Assembly (NCBI GenBank): GCA_963750495.1
Contig: CAVVQV010000006.1
Coordinates: forward strand, 434,001 to 498,000
Direction: 5' to 3'
DNA: 64,000 bases
Origin: JANLYC01 sp963750495
GTDB lineage: Bacteria; Actinomycetota; Actinomycetes; Propionibacteriales; Nocardioidaceae
The translations under genes were made by a program, and so were the position numbers. Shown piece after piece: positions 1-7,014 of the stretch; the first letter of the stretch is position 1, and the number at the start of each line of letters is the position of its first letter. The notes under the pieces are model-generated. The model did not search any database and was not told the DNA's origin. It worked only from the letters and a program-made list of their open reading frames with translations.

Positions 1-1
1 C

Positions 2-412
2 AGCCCGGTCGGTGGCAGCACGGTGAGCGAGGACGCAGTCCTGCTCATGACGGCGCGGATCCTTCCCGACTTCGCGGCTGCGGGTCTTGGCCGGGTGTTG
101 ATCCAGTCGGTCGTGAAGGACTTGATGGGTCGCCGGGGCGTGCGGGCGATCGAGGCGTTCGCCGACGCGCACGGCGACGAGCACACCTGTGTGATGCCCG
201 CTGCCTTCCTCACGGCCGTCGGGTTCAAGACCGTGCACCCGCATCCGCGGTACCCCCGGCTCCGACTCGACCTGCGCAGCGTGCTGACCTGGCGCGGTGA
301 GGTCGAGGTGGCGCTCGAACGCTGGCTGGGCGCGATCCGGCCGGAGAAGAAGCCCGGCGCTGTAGGTGTCGCACCGCGCCTCAACCCACCGGGACCGTGG
401 CCGGTCCCCTGA
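2..412 (+). CDS. GNAT family N-acetyltransferase, C-terminal part (gene cut by left window edge)
   Basis: The reading frame is open to the left edge, so the true start lies outside the window; a GTG at 23 is internal or coincidental. The visible 136 residues carry the acetyl-CoA loop of GNAT enzymes (AAAGLGRVLIQ, a Gly-x-Gly turn followed by a helix) and a typical C-terminal GFKTVHP-type strand (growing side chain 'VGF'). The last 25 residues are a basic, proline-rich tail. Substrate unknown. It converges on trxA, and a perfect 40-bp palindrome sits between the two gene ends. In Streptomyces an acetyltransferase gene also separates parB from trxA, which fits the origin-proximal setting. Confidence 0.75.
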   Translation, partial: SPVGGSTVSEDAVLLMTARILPDFAAAGLGRVLIQSVVKDLMGRRGVRAIEAFADAHGDEHTCVMPAAFLTAVGFKTVHPHPRYPRLRLDLRSVLTWRGEVEVALERWLGAIRPEKKPGAVGVAPRLNPPGPWPVP

Positions 413-447
413 GTCAACACGGCAAATACGGAGTCCCCAACGCGAAT

Positions 448-487
448 TTGCCTAGTTCACAAGCCAGCTGGCTTGTGAACTAGGCAA
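448..487. repeat. Dispersed palindrome, copy 1 (perfect 40-bp inverted repeat)
   Basis: The left arm TTGCCTAGTTCACAAGCCAG is followed directly by its exact reverse complement, with no loop. Two further copies with the same core occur at 20131-20182 and 52279-52324. This copy lies between convergent gene ends, where it could act as a bidirectional terminator, although no T-run follows on either strand. Confidence 0.9.
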
Positions 488-505
488 CGCGGTGAAGCGG
501 AGGGA

Positions 506-835
506 TCAGGCCTCGATGTACTCGGAGAGGTGGTTGAGCAGGGCCGCCTTCGGCTGGGCGCCGACGATGGACTTGACCAGCTCGCCACCCTGGTAGACGT
601 TCAGGGCCGGGATACCGGTGACGCGGTAGCTGGCGGGCGTAACGGGGTTCTCATCGACGTTCATCTTGACGAAGTTCATCTTGTCGCCGTGCTCACGGGC
701 GATCTCGTCGAGGACCGGTCCCACCTGGCGGCAGGGTCCACACCACTCGGCCCAGAAGTCGACCAGCACGGGCTTGTCGGACTGCAGCACGGTGGCCTGG
801 AAGTCGCCGTCGGTCACTACGGGAAGGTTGCTCAT
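506..835 (-). CDS. trxA: Thioredoxin
   Basis: A 109-residue single-domain thioredoxin, the general cytosolic protein-disulfide reductant, recycled by TrxB and NADPH. The WCGPC active site is at residues 31-35 and the conserved cis-proline is in GIPALNVY (P76). ATG at 835 is preferred over the in-frame TTG at 838 because GGAG lies 5 nt upstream of the ATG and only 2 nt upstream of the TTG. It follows trxB by 59 nt on the same strand and probably shares the redox-type promoter in front of trxB. Full family length, nothing missing. Confidence 0.97.
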   Translation of the reverse strand: MSNLPVVTDGDFQATVLQSDKPVLVDFWAEWCGPCRQVGPVLDEIAREHGDKMNFVKMNVDENPVTPASYRVTGIPALNVYQGGELVKSIVGAQPKAALLNHLSEYIEA

Positions 836-894
836 CAATACTCCTGCGTCGGTTTCTCGGTGGGTGGGATGGGAAGCTCTGGTGGAAAACTAGC

Positions 895-1836
895 TCACAC
901 GTCCGACAAAGCGGTCAGGAAGCGCTCGGCGTCGAGGGCTGCGGCGCAACCTGTGCCGGCCGCGGTGACGGCCTGCCGGTAGACGTGGTCGACGAGGTCA
1001 CCGCAGGCGAACACGCCGTCGAGGTTGGTCTTCGTCGTACGACCGTCGACCAGGACGTACCCGTCGTCGTCGAGGTCGACCTGACCTCGGACGAGCTCGG
1101 AGCGCGGGTCGTGGCCGATCGCGATGAACAGGCCGGTGGCGTCGATCGTGCGGGTCTGACCGGTCTTGGTGTCGTTGAGGGTGACGCCCTCGAGCTGCCC
1201 GTCGCCCAGGATCTCGGCGACCTCGCTGTTCCAGGCGAACTCGATCTTGTCGTTGGAGAGCGCGCGAGCAGCCATGATCTTGCTGGCCCGGAGCTCATCA
1301 CGCCGGTGGATCATCGTGACCTTCGACGCGAAACGGGTCAGGAAGGTCGCTTCCTCGACGGCTGAGTCGCCGCCGCCCACGACAGCGATGTGCTGGTCGC
1401 GGAAGAAGAAGCCATCACAGGTCGCGCACCAGCTCACGCCGTGGCCGGACAGGGAGTCCTCGTTCGGCAGACCGAGCTTGCGGTAGCCCGAGCCCATCGC
1501 GAGGATCACGGTCTTCGCGTGATGCGCGTTTCCGGCGGTGTCCCGGACGATCTTCACGTCTCCGGTCAGATCGACACCGGTGATGTCGTCCGGGATGAGC
1601 TCGGCGCCGAACTTCTCGGCCTGCTTGCGCAGGTCGTCCATCAGGGCCGGACCCATGATGCCGTCCGGGAAGCCGGGGAAGTTCTCGACATCGGTGGTGT
1701 TCATCAGGGCACCACCGGCGGTGACGGACCCTTCGAAGACCAGCGGTTTGAGGTCGGCCCGCGCGGCATAGATCGCCGCGGTGTAGCCGGCCGGTCCGGA
1801 TCCGATGATGATGACGTTACGAACGTCGGTCGACAC
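895..1836 (-). CDS. trxB: Thioredoxin-disulfide reductase
   Basis: A 313-residue FAD/NADPH flavoenzyme that reduces thioredoxin. The N-terminal FAD-binding GSGPAG is at residues 12-17, the redox CATC at 137-140, the NADPH-binding GGGDSA at 154-159, and the C-terminal FAD motif GVFACGD is present. GTG at 1836 is chosen because AGGAG lies just upstream and the encoded VSTDVRNVIIIG matches the family start; an upstream extension to 1893 would add unrelated arginine-rich sequence. A SigR/SigH-type promoter (1892-1918) reads into it. The order sigma, anti-sigma, trxB, trxA is the one seen in M. tuberculosis and Streptomyces. Confidence 0.97.
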   Translation of the reverse strand: MSTDVRNVIIIGSGPAGYTAAIYAARADLKPLVFEGSVTAGGALMNTTDVENFPGFPDGIMGPALMDDLRKQAEKFGAELIPDDITGVDLTGDVKIVRDTAGNAHHAKTVILAMGSGYRKLGLPNEDSLSGHGVSWCATCDGFFFRDQHIAVVGGGDSAVEEATFLTRFASKVTMIHRRDELRASKIMAARALSNDKIEFAWNSEVAEILGDGQLEGVTLNDTKTGQTRTIDATGLFIAIGHDPRSELVRGQVDLDDDGYVLVDGRTTKTNLDGVFACGDLVDHVYRQAVTAAGTGCAAALDAERFLTALSDV

Positions 1837-1891
1837 CTGCTCCTGCTTTCGTTGCGTGTGGCGCGCAGCCGGTCGGCCACGCTGACATGTC

Positions 1892-1918
1892 AACCGATCT
1901 TAGGTGCTGATCATTCCC
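1892..1918 (-). promoter_or_regulatory. SigR/SigH-type ECF promoter for trxB-trxA
   Basis: On the minus strand GGGAAT (1918-1913) and GTT (1894-1892) are separated by exactly 18 nt. This matches the published consensus GGAAT-N18-GTT of the redox-stress sigma factors SigR (Streptomyces) and SigH (Mycobacterium), whose best known targets include trxBA. It lies about 56 nt upstream of the trxB start. That the cognate sigma factor is a SigR homologue encoded elsewhere, rather than the neighbouring SigM-type factor, is inference. Confidence 0.75.
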
Positions 1919-2028
1919 TTCACCGGGCGCGCTCACGTGTCGCCACCGGGGCCGTGACGCATGGGGACCACGGGACGGTACGACAGAGTCGCCCGACCCA
2001 GCGGCGAGGGATATCTCCGGTATGTCGA

Positions 2029-2835
2029 TCAGTACGACGACTGGTACAAGACGCGTTCGGGCCCCGGGCACGCATAGACCGTGAATTCCCGGTGCTGCTG
2101 GTCGAGCCTCAGCACCGCGCGACTTCCTTCGAACGACACGAGCGACTCGGTGGTCCTTCCTCCCGAGACGAAGGCTTCGTCGTTGGTGGGGGTGCAGTCG
2201 GCGGGCGGCTTCGCCACGGGCACGGCTGCGGCGTCGAGCCCGGCGGCGTAGGCCGCAGCGTTGTTCCGGTCCAGGGTGGGAGCGGCCGAACGCGGGACCT
2301 GTAGCGACTGGTTGTCTGCGCCCTTGCTGCTGTCCGCTTCCGGGTTGAGGCCGTTCGAACCCGAGCCTGCGTTGCCGCCCCGCTCCTGATCCGCGACCTG
2401 CGCCGCCGTCGAGTCCGACTCGGAACCGCTGAGCAGTCCGAGCTGGTCGACCACAGCGCCTCCGACGGCGAAGACTGCGACCGCCGCTGCGGTTCCGAGC
2501 AACAACCGAGCGGGACGGCGGCGGGCCGGGTCGGTTCCGGAGCCGGCCTCGGAGGCAGTTCGGTGCTCAGCCAGCGAAACGACACCGGCCGCATCCTCGG
2601 CACGTGCGCGGTCGAGGGCAGCGTCGATCGCCGAGGCGACGTCGGCGGGGATGGGCAGGGCCTGCTGGCTGCTGTGGGCCAGCAGCGCTTCGACCTCGGC
2701 CAGCCCGGTCAGGACCTCACGGCAGGACGCGCACTCGTCCAGGTGCGCGGTCAGCAGGCTCGACTCGGCCGCCGGCAGCAATCCGGCGTCGAGGTCCGCG
2801 ATCTGGTCGATCGACGGGTGCCGACTGGCGTTCAC
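2029..2835 (-). CDS. Zinc-binding anti-sigma factor, single transmembrane segment
   Basis: A 268-residue protein with an N-terminal ZAS-type motif H31-x3-C35-x2-C38, which in the family binds zinc and holds the ECF sigma factor. A hydrophobic segment at about 111-129 would cross the membrane, leaving an extracytoplasmic Ser/Gly/Asn-rich linker and a small C-terminal domain with two cysteines (C214 region and C258 region). Its GTG start overlaps the TGA of the sigma gene (GTGA), so the two are translationally coupled. Position and architecture match RsmA (Rv3912), the anti-SigM factor of M. tuberculosis. The signal it senses cannot be read from sequence. Confidence 0.88.
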   Translation of the reverse strand: MNASRHPSIDQIADLDAGLLPAAESSLLTAHLDECASCREVLTGLAEVEALLAHSSQQALPIPADVASAIDAALDRARAEDAAGVVSLAEHRTASEAGSGTDPARRRPARLLLGTAAAVAVFAVGGAVVDQLGLLSGSESDSTAAQVADQERGGNAGSGSNGLNPEADSSKGADNQSLQVPRSAAPTLDRNNAAAYAAGLDAAAVPVAKPPADCTPTNDEAFVSGGRTTESLVSFEGSRAVLRLDQQHREFTVYACPGPERVLYQSSY

Positions 2836-3605
2836 GAGGTGGTGCCTCCGTGCCTGGGGGGCTCGGCGGACGGGGGATCCGCCGAGGCTGGGGTGGGCGT
2901 CCCTGTGGGGACACCGAATTGGACGCGTGTCGGGTCGTGACGGTTCCGTGACCTTGCGGCGTCCGATCCGTCCGATCCGTCAGGTGCAGCGATCTCCTCC
3001 ACGTGGTCACGCCGGTACTGCGTCAGCAGCGGCACCAGCCGCGCGCGACCGCGCGAGCAGCGGCTCTTGACGGTGCCGGGGGCGCAGCCGAGCAGGGCCG
3101 CGGCGTCATCGACCGAGTAACCCTCCATGTCGATGAGAACAAGGGCAGCGCGCTGCTCGTCGGGAAGCTGTGCGAGCGCCGCCAGTACATCGGCACGCCG
3201 CTCGCTCACCTCGGCCGGATCGTCACCAGGCTCGAGCGCGAGCTCGGCCGCACGGTCCTCGTCCTCGGGCAGCGGTACCGTCGGCCGCGTCTTGCGGCGG
3301 CGCATCCGGTCCAGGCAGGCGTTGACGACGATCCGGTGCAGCCAGGTGGTGACCTGGGCGTCACCGCGGAAGGTCTCCGCCCGCCGGAACGCAGACACGA
3401 GGCCGTCCTGCAGGGCGTCTGCCGCGTCCTCGCGGTCGCCGGTGGTGCGCAACGCCACCGCCCACAGGCGGTCCCGATGGCGGCGTACCAGCTCGCTGAA
3501 CGCGTCGGGGTCACCGGCGACGTGGGCGGCGAGGAGGTCGACGTCGTCGGCGCGGTCGGCTTCGTCGGACCCGTCCGACGTGCTCGGCGGACCGCCCGAG
3601 ATCAC
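2832..3605 (-). CDS. sigM: ECF RNA polymerase sigma factor, SigM-like
   Basis: A 257-residue group 4 sigma factor. Region 2 (about residues 30-100) contains DAADALQDGLVSAFRR and the DNA-contacting WLHRIVVNACLDRMRRR; region 4 (about 140-195) contains the helix-turn-helix GYSVDDAAALLGCAPGTVKSR. A proline-rich tail of about 60 residues follows. GTG at 3605 is chosen because it overlaps the stop of the pseudokinase gene by four bases (GTGA) and has AAGG upstream; longer starts would run into that gene. Synteny (pseudokinase, sigma, anti-sigma, trxB, trxA) supports SigM of mycobacteria or SigT of Streptomyces. No matching autoregulatory ECF promoter was recognised nearby. Confidence 0.93.
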   Translation of the reverse strand: MISGGPPSTSDGSDEADRADDVDLLAAHVAGDPDAFSELVRRHRDRLWAVALRTTGDREDAADALQDGLVSAFRRAETFRGDAQVTTWLHRIVVNACLDRMRRRKTRPTVPLPEDEDRAAELALEPGDDPAEVSERRADVLAALAQLPDEQRAALVLIDMEGYSVDDAAALLGCAPGTVKSRCSRGRARLVPLLTQYRRDHVEEIAAPDGSDGSDAARSRNRHDPTRVQFGVPTGTPTPASADPPSAEPPRHGGTTS

Positions 3606-5149
3606 CCGAAGACCTTGATCTCGGAGATACGGCCCTTCCAGGAACCGGGTTTCTCCTCCGGGAGGTTGGTGAGCCACACCAGCAGGAACTGCGTCTTGAC
3701 CGGCTTGTCGAGGTTCAACGTCGCCTTCGTGCCGGCGCCCGTCACGGACTGGACGACCTGGTAGTCGTCGACCGAGCCGGTCGGTGCCGACGTGGCGTCA
3801 CCCGGTGCAGCTCGGAGCTCGAGATCTGTCGGTTCGCCGACCAGCCGGACCTCGACCCGTGAGACGTCCTGCGACTTCCCGAGGTCGAGGATGAGCCCCA
3901 CGCCGGGCTTGACCGCCGACAGCGGGTCGAAGTACGTCAGCGTCTCCCAGGACGTCGCGGCATTGCCGTCGAAGGCCAGGGGCACCTCGCTGGGGTTCTC
4001 GTCGCCGGAGCCCTCCGGCGGGGGGTCGAAGTCCTGGCCACCGACGATCGCGATGGGCTGGGCGGAGGCAGCCGCTGTGCCTCCGGAGCTGGTCGGGGTG
4101 TTGTCCGACGACGGGCTTCCCCCGCCGTGGGAGCCGACGAGGAAGGCCAACAGCATCGCGCCGAGCACGAGTACGGCGACGCTCGTCCAGAGCACGGTAC
4201 GGCCGAGCGTCGAGCGTGGTTCGAGAGGAGGCTCGACGACGTAGCTCGGCTGGTCGCCCGTCGTGGGGCCGCCGTCGTCGCGCGGAAGCAGCGCGGGTGG
4301 AGGTTCCAACGCCACCACGGCGGTGGGGTTGGTCGGGGCAGAAAGCCCGACGGTGCCGATGTTGCCCACCCCGGTGAAGCCCTCTTCGGAGAGGATCTGG
4401 CTGAGGCTCTCCTTGATCTCGTCCACCGACGTGATCGGCTCGCCGTAGCGCGGCGGATCGCCGAGGATGCGGTCGCAGACCACGTCGAGCGTCCGTGGCA
4501 CCCCAGCCCGGACCTGACGCGGCCGTAGCAAGCGGCCGTGCTCCGTCGGTGCGGCCGGCAGACCGGCGAGCTTGCCACCTGGCCACCGAGCCGTCAGGCA
4601 GGCGTACAGCAGCCGGCCGATGTCGGTGGTGTCCTGCCGCTGGGGGTCGACGTCTTCGCCGGGACTGGCGCGCAGGGCCGCGAACGTTCCGAGCCCGATC
4701 AGCTTGATACCGCTGGACTTGGTGATCACGACGGTGTCGGGAGCGAGCCGGCGGTGCTCGAGTCCCATCCGGTGGGCGTTGGACATTGCGGCGGCGACCT
4801 CGCGCATGAGCCAGGTCGTCCGGCGTGCGGGCAGCGGTCCGTCGTTCAGCAGGACGTTGAGCGACTGGCCGGTGGCCCATTCGCGGACGATGTAGGTGAG
4901 CTCGCCGTCATCGACTGCGTCGAGCACCTGCAGGATGCGGGTGTCGGCGACCCGGGAGGCCCGCTTGGCGGCGGCGACGAGATCGGCGGCGTATGGCGAG
5001 CTGGACGGCAGGATCTGCAGGACCACCGAGCGGGCCAGGATCTTGTCGCGGGCACGCCAGGAGTGAGAGTCGCCCTCGACGGCGAGCAGGTCCTCGATGA
5101 CGTAACGATCCGCGAGCACACTGCCGGGTTCGACCAGATGTGCTCCCAC
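3602..5149 (-). CDS. Membrane-anchored pseudokinase with extracellular discoidin-like domain, MurJ partner
   Basis: 515 residues. An N-terminal Ser/Thr-kinase fold (about 10-260) lacks every catalytic signature: the VAIK lysine position reads VVLQIL (42-47), the HRDLKPxN loop reads EHRRLAPDTV (131-140), and DFG reads GLGT (152-155). One membrane helix follows (about 318-339) and then an exported beta-rich domain of about 175 residues with the AFDGNAATSWET motif of discoidin/F5-8C-like folds. In M. tuberculosis the same domains are the C-terminal part of MviN (Rv3910), whose phosphorylated pseudokinase binds FhaA. Here it is a separate gene 161 nt after murJ. GTG at 5149 has AGGAGG 3 nt upstream; longer extensions are out of character with the family. 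Confidence 0.88.
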   Translation of the reverse strand: MGAHLVEPGSVLADRYVIEDLLAVEGDSHSWRARDKILARSVVLQILPSSSPYAADLVAAAKRASRVADTRILQVLDAVDDGELTYIVREWATGQSLNVLLNDGPLPARRTTWLMREVAAAMSNAHRMGLEHRRLAPDTVVITKSSGIKLIGLGTFAALRASPGEDVDPQRQDTTDIGRLLYACLTARWPGGKLAGLPAAPTEHGRLLRPRQVRAGVPRTLDVVCDRILGDPPRYGEPITSVDEIKESLSQILSEEGFTGVGNIGTVGLSAPTNPTAVVALEPPPALLPRDDGGPTTGDQPSYVVEPPLEPRSTLGRTVLWTSVAVLVLGAMLLAFLVGSHGGGSPSSDNTPTSSGGTAAASAQPIAIVGGQDFDPPPEGSGDENPSEVPLAFDGNAATSWETLTYFDPLSAVKPGVGLILDLGKSQDVSRVEVRLVGEPTDLELRAAPGDATSAPTGSVDDYQVVQSVTGAGTKATLNLDKPVKTQFLLVWLTNLPEEKPGSWKGRISEIKVFG

Positions 5150-5227
5150 GGTCCTCCTGCCTCGTCTCGATTCCTGCCGTACGTGCCGGTGGCCGGCCGG
5201 AACCGGACCGCCGTGACGCCCTGTCTT

Positions 5228-5233
5228 ATCGTA
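5228..5233 (-). promoter_or_regulatory. Possible -10 box upstream of the pseudokinase gene
   Basis: In the 161-nt gap between murJ and the pseudokinase gene the minus strand contains TACGAT, fitting the actinobacterial TANNNT -10 pattern. No convincing -35 element is visible. If real, the pseudokinase-sigM-anti-sigma group can be transcribed apart from murJ. Confidence 0.3.
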
Positions 5234-5310
5234 GGCGGTCCCCCCGGCGGCTACCGCCATCTCCGGGCATGCCACCCCGGCGACGTCTCTCAGCACCACG
5301 CTTCCTGCGC

Positions 5311-7014
5311 TCAGGCGCGGCGTCGGCCGCGAGGTGCCCGTCCACGTCGGGTGATCAACCCCACGACGCGTGCGATCTCCGTGATGTGGAGTGCTCGCGC
5401 TGCGGCCAGATACACCACGAGTCCCAGCAGCGCTCCGATCGCGATGAGCACCAACGAGTCCGTCTTGCTCGCCACGTCGAGCCCGGCCTGGCCCAGACCG
5501 ACCAGCGCTGCCGCTGCCACCAAGGCCGCGGGCACGGCGGCTGCGGCAACCCTGCCGACGAACGCGAGCAGCTGCCGCCGGTCGATGCCGTCCAGTCGCC
5601 TCGCCAGGACGCTGAGCGAGACTACGGACCCCACGGTGTACGACGCGCCGTAGGCGATGGCCAACGCAGGGGCGACATGCTCGGGGGCGACCACCGATGT
5701 GAGGCCGATCGCGACCGAGATGTTCGTGAGTGAGATCAGGCACTGGATGAAGAAGGGCGTGCGGGTGTCCTCGATGGCGTAGAAGCCGCGGAGCACGACG
5801 TAGTGCACGCTGAACATGAGCATGCCGGGAGCGAACGCGATCAACGTGTTGCCCAAGGGGCCCGTGTCACCCGTGGAGGCTCCCCAGCTGAAGAGCACGG
5901 TCGCCAGCGACGGACCGAGCACCAGCAGGGCTACCCCGAAGGGGACGATGACGGCCAGTACCAGCCGCAGCGTCGAGACCATCTCGGCGGCCACGTCTCC
6001 GAGCCGCCCGTCCGCGGCGAGCCGGGATATCAACGGCATCGTTGCGGTGGCGAGTGAGACGGTCACGATCGAGTGCGGCACCTGGGTGAACAGGAACGCG
6101 TTGGAGTAGACCGTGAACCCGCTGGACGGCGACACCCCGTTGGTGATGTCCGTCGGACCCGACGTCGCCAGGTGGACCATCACATAGAACGCCAGCTGGT
6201 TGACAATCACGAAACCGACCGTCCACATGCCCAGCCGCAGCGTGTGGCCGAGACCGGTGCCCCGGAAGTCCAGGCGCGGCCTGATCGTGAAACCGCTGGC
6301 TTTCAGGTACGGGATCAAGATGACGGTCTGGACGACGATGCCGAGCGTCGAACCGAGCCCGAGCAGCAGCTCCTGGGAGGTCGAGAAGCCGCCCGTCGCC
6401 GGTTCGCCGGAGTAGGCCACCAGGTAGGTGACGATGACGCCGATCGACAAGACGTTGTTGGCGATCGGCGCCCACATCATCGGACCGAACCGGCCCCGGG
6501 CATTCAGGATCTGTCCGATCAGCACGAACATCCCGTAGAAGAAGATCTGCGGCAGACACCAGCGCGCGAAGTCGATGAGCGACTCCCGCTCAGCCGCCAG
6601 CGCCGGGTCGGTGAAGAACTTGCTGTCGACGACGACACGCAGGAAGAACGGTGCTATGAGCACCAGCACTGCAGTGACTCCGGCCAGGACCACGGCGCCC
6701 AGCGTGATGATGCGGTTCGCGTAGGCGTCGCCTCCGTCCGCATCGCCCTTGATGGCCCGGACCAGCTGTGGCACGAGCACGGTGTTGAAGACCCCGCCGG
6801 CCACCAGGATGTAGAGGCTGTTCGGAATCGTGTTCGCGACGTTGAAGGCCTCCGCATGGACGGCCATGCCGATGGCGGCCGCCAGCAACGTGGCGCGGAC
6901 GAAGCCGGTCAGGCGGGAGAACAAGGTGCCGACGGCCATCACCCCGCTGGCGGAGAGCACGCTCCGACCGGTCTCTTCGGAGGCCGGTTCGGGAGTCGGA
7001 GGCGGAGACGTCAC
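5311..7014 (-). CDS. murJ: Lipid II flippase MurJ (MviN family)
   Basis: A 567-residue polytopic membrane protein with about 14 hydrophobic segments, which in the family moves undecaprenyl-linked peptidoglycan precursors to the outer leaflet. Characteristic stretches are the N-terminal GTLFSRLTGFVRATLLAAAIG, the central NQLAFYVMVHLA and the loop RGFYAIEDTRTPFF. The start is GTG at 7014: it overlaps the upstream TGA (GTGA) and has GGAGAG about 8 nt before. Unlike Rv3910 it ends in a short basic tail (GRAPRGRRRA) with no kinase domain; that part is encoded by the next gene. The run pcnA, DUF6049, murJ matches other actinobacteria. Confidence 0.95.
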   Translation of the reverse strand: MTSPPPTPEPASEETGRSVLSASGVMAVGTLFSRLTGFVRATLLAAAIGMAVHAEAFNVANTIPNSLYILVAGGVFNTVLVPQLVRAIKGDADGGDAYANRIITLGAVVLAGVTAVLVLIAPFFLRVVVDSKFFTDPALAAERESLIDFARWCLPQIFFYGMFVLIGQILNARGRFGPMMWAPIANNVLSIGVIVTYLVAYSGEPATGGFSTSQELLLGLGSTLGIVVQTVILIPYLKASGFTIRPRLDFRGTGLGHTLRLGMWTVGFVIVNQLAFYVMVHLATSGPTDITNGVSPSSGFTVYSNAFLFTQVPHSIVTVSLATATMPLISRLAADGRLGDVAAEMVSTLRLVLAVIVPFGVALLVLGPSLATVLFSWGASTGDTGPLGNTLIAFAPGMLMFSVHYVVLRGFYAIEDTRTPFFIQCLISLTNISVAIGLTSVVAPEHVAPALAIAYGASYTVGSVVSLSVLARRLDGIDRRQLLAFVGRVAAAAVPAALVAAAALVGLGQAGLDVASKTDSLVLIAIGALLGLVVYLAAARALHITEIARVVGLITRRGRAPRGRRRA

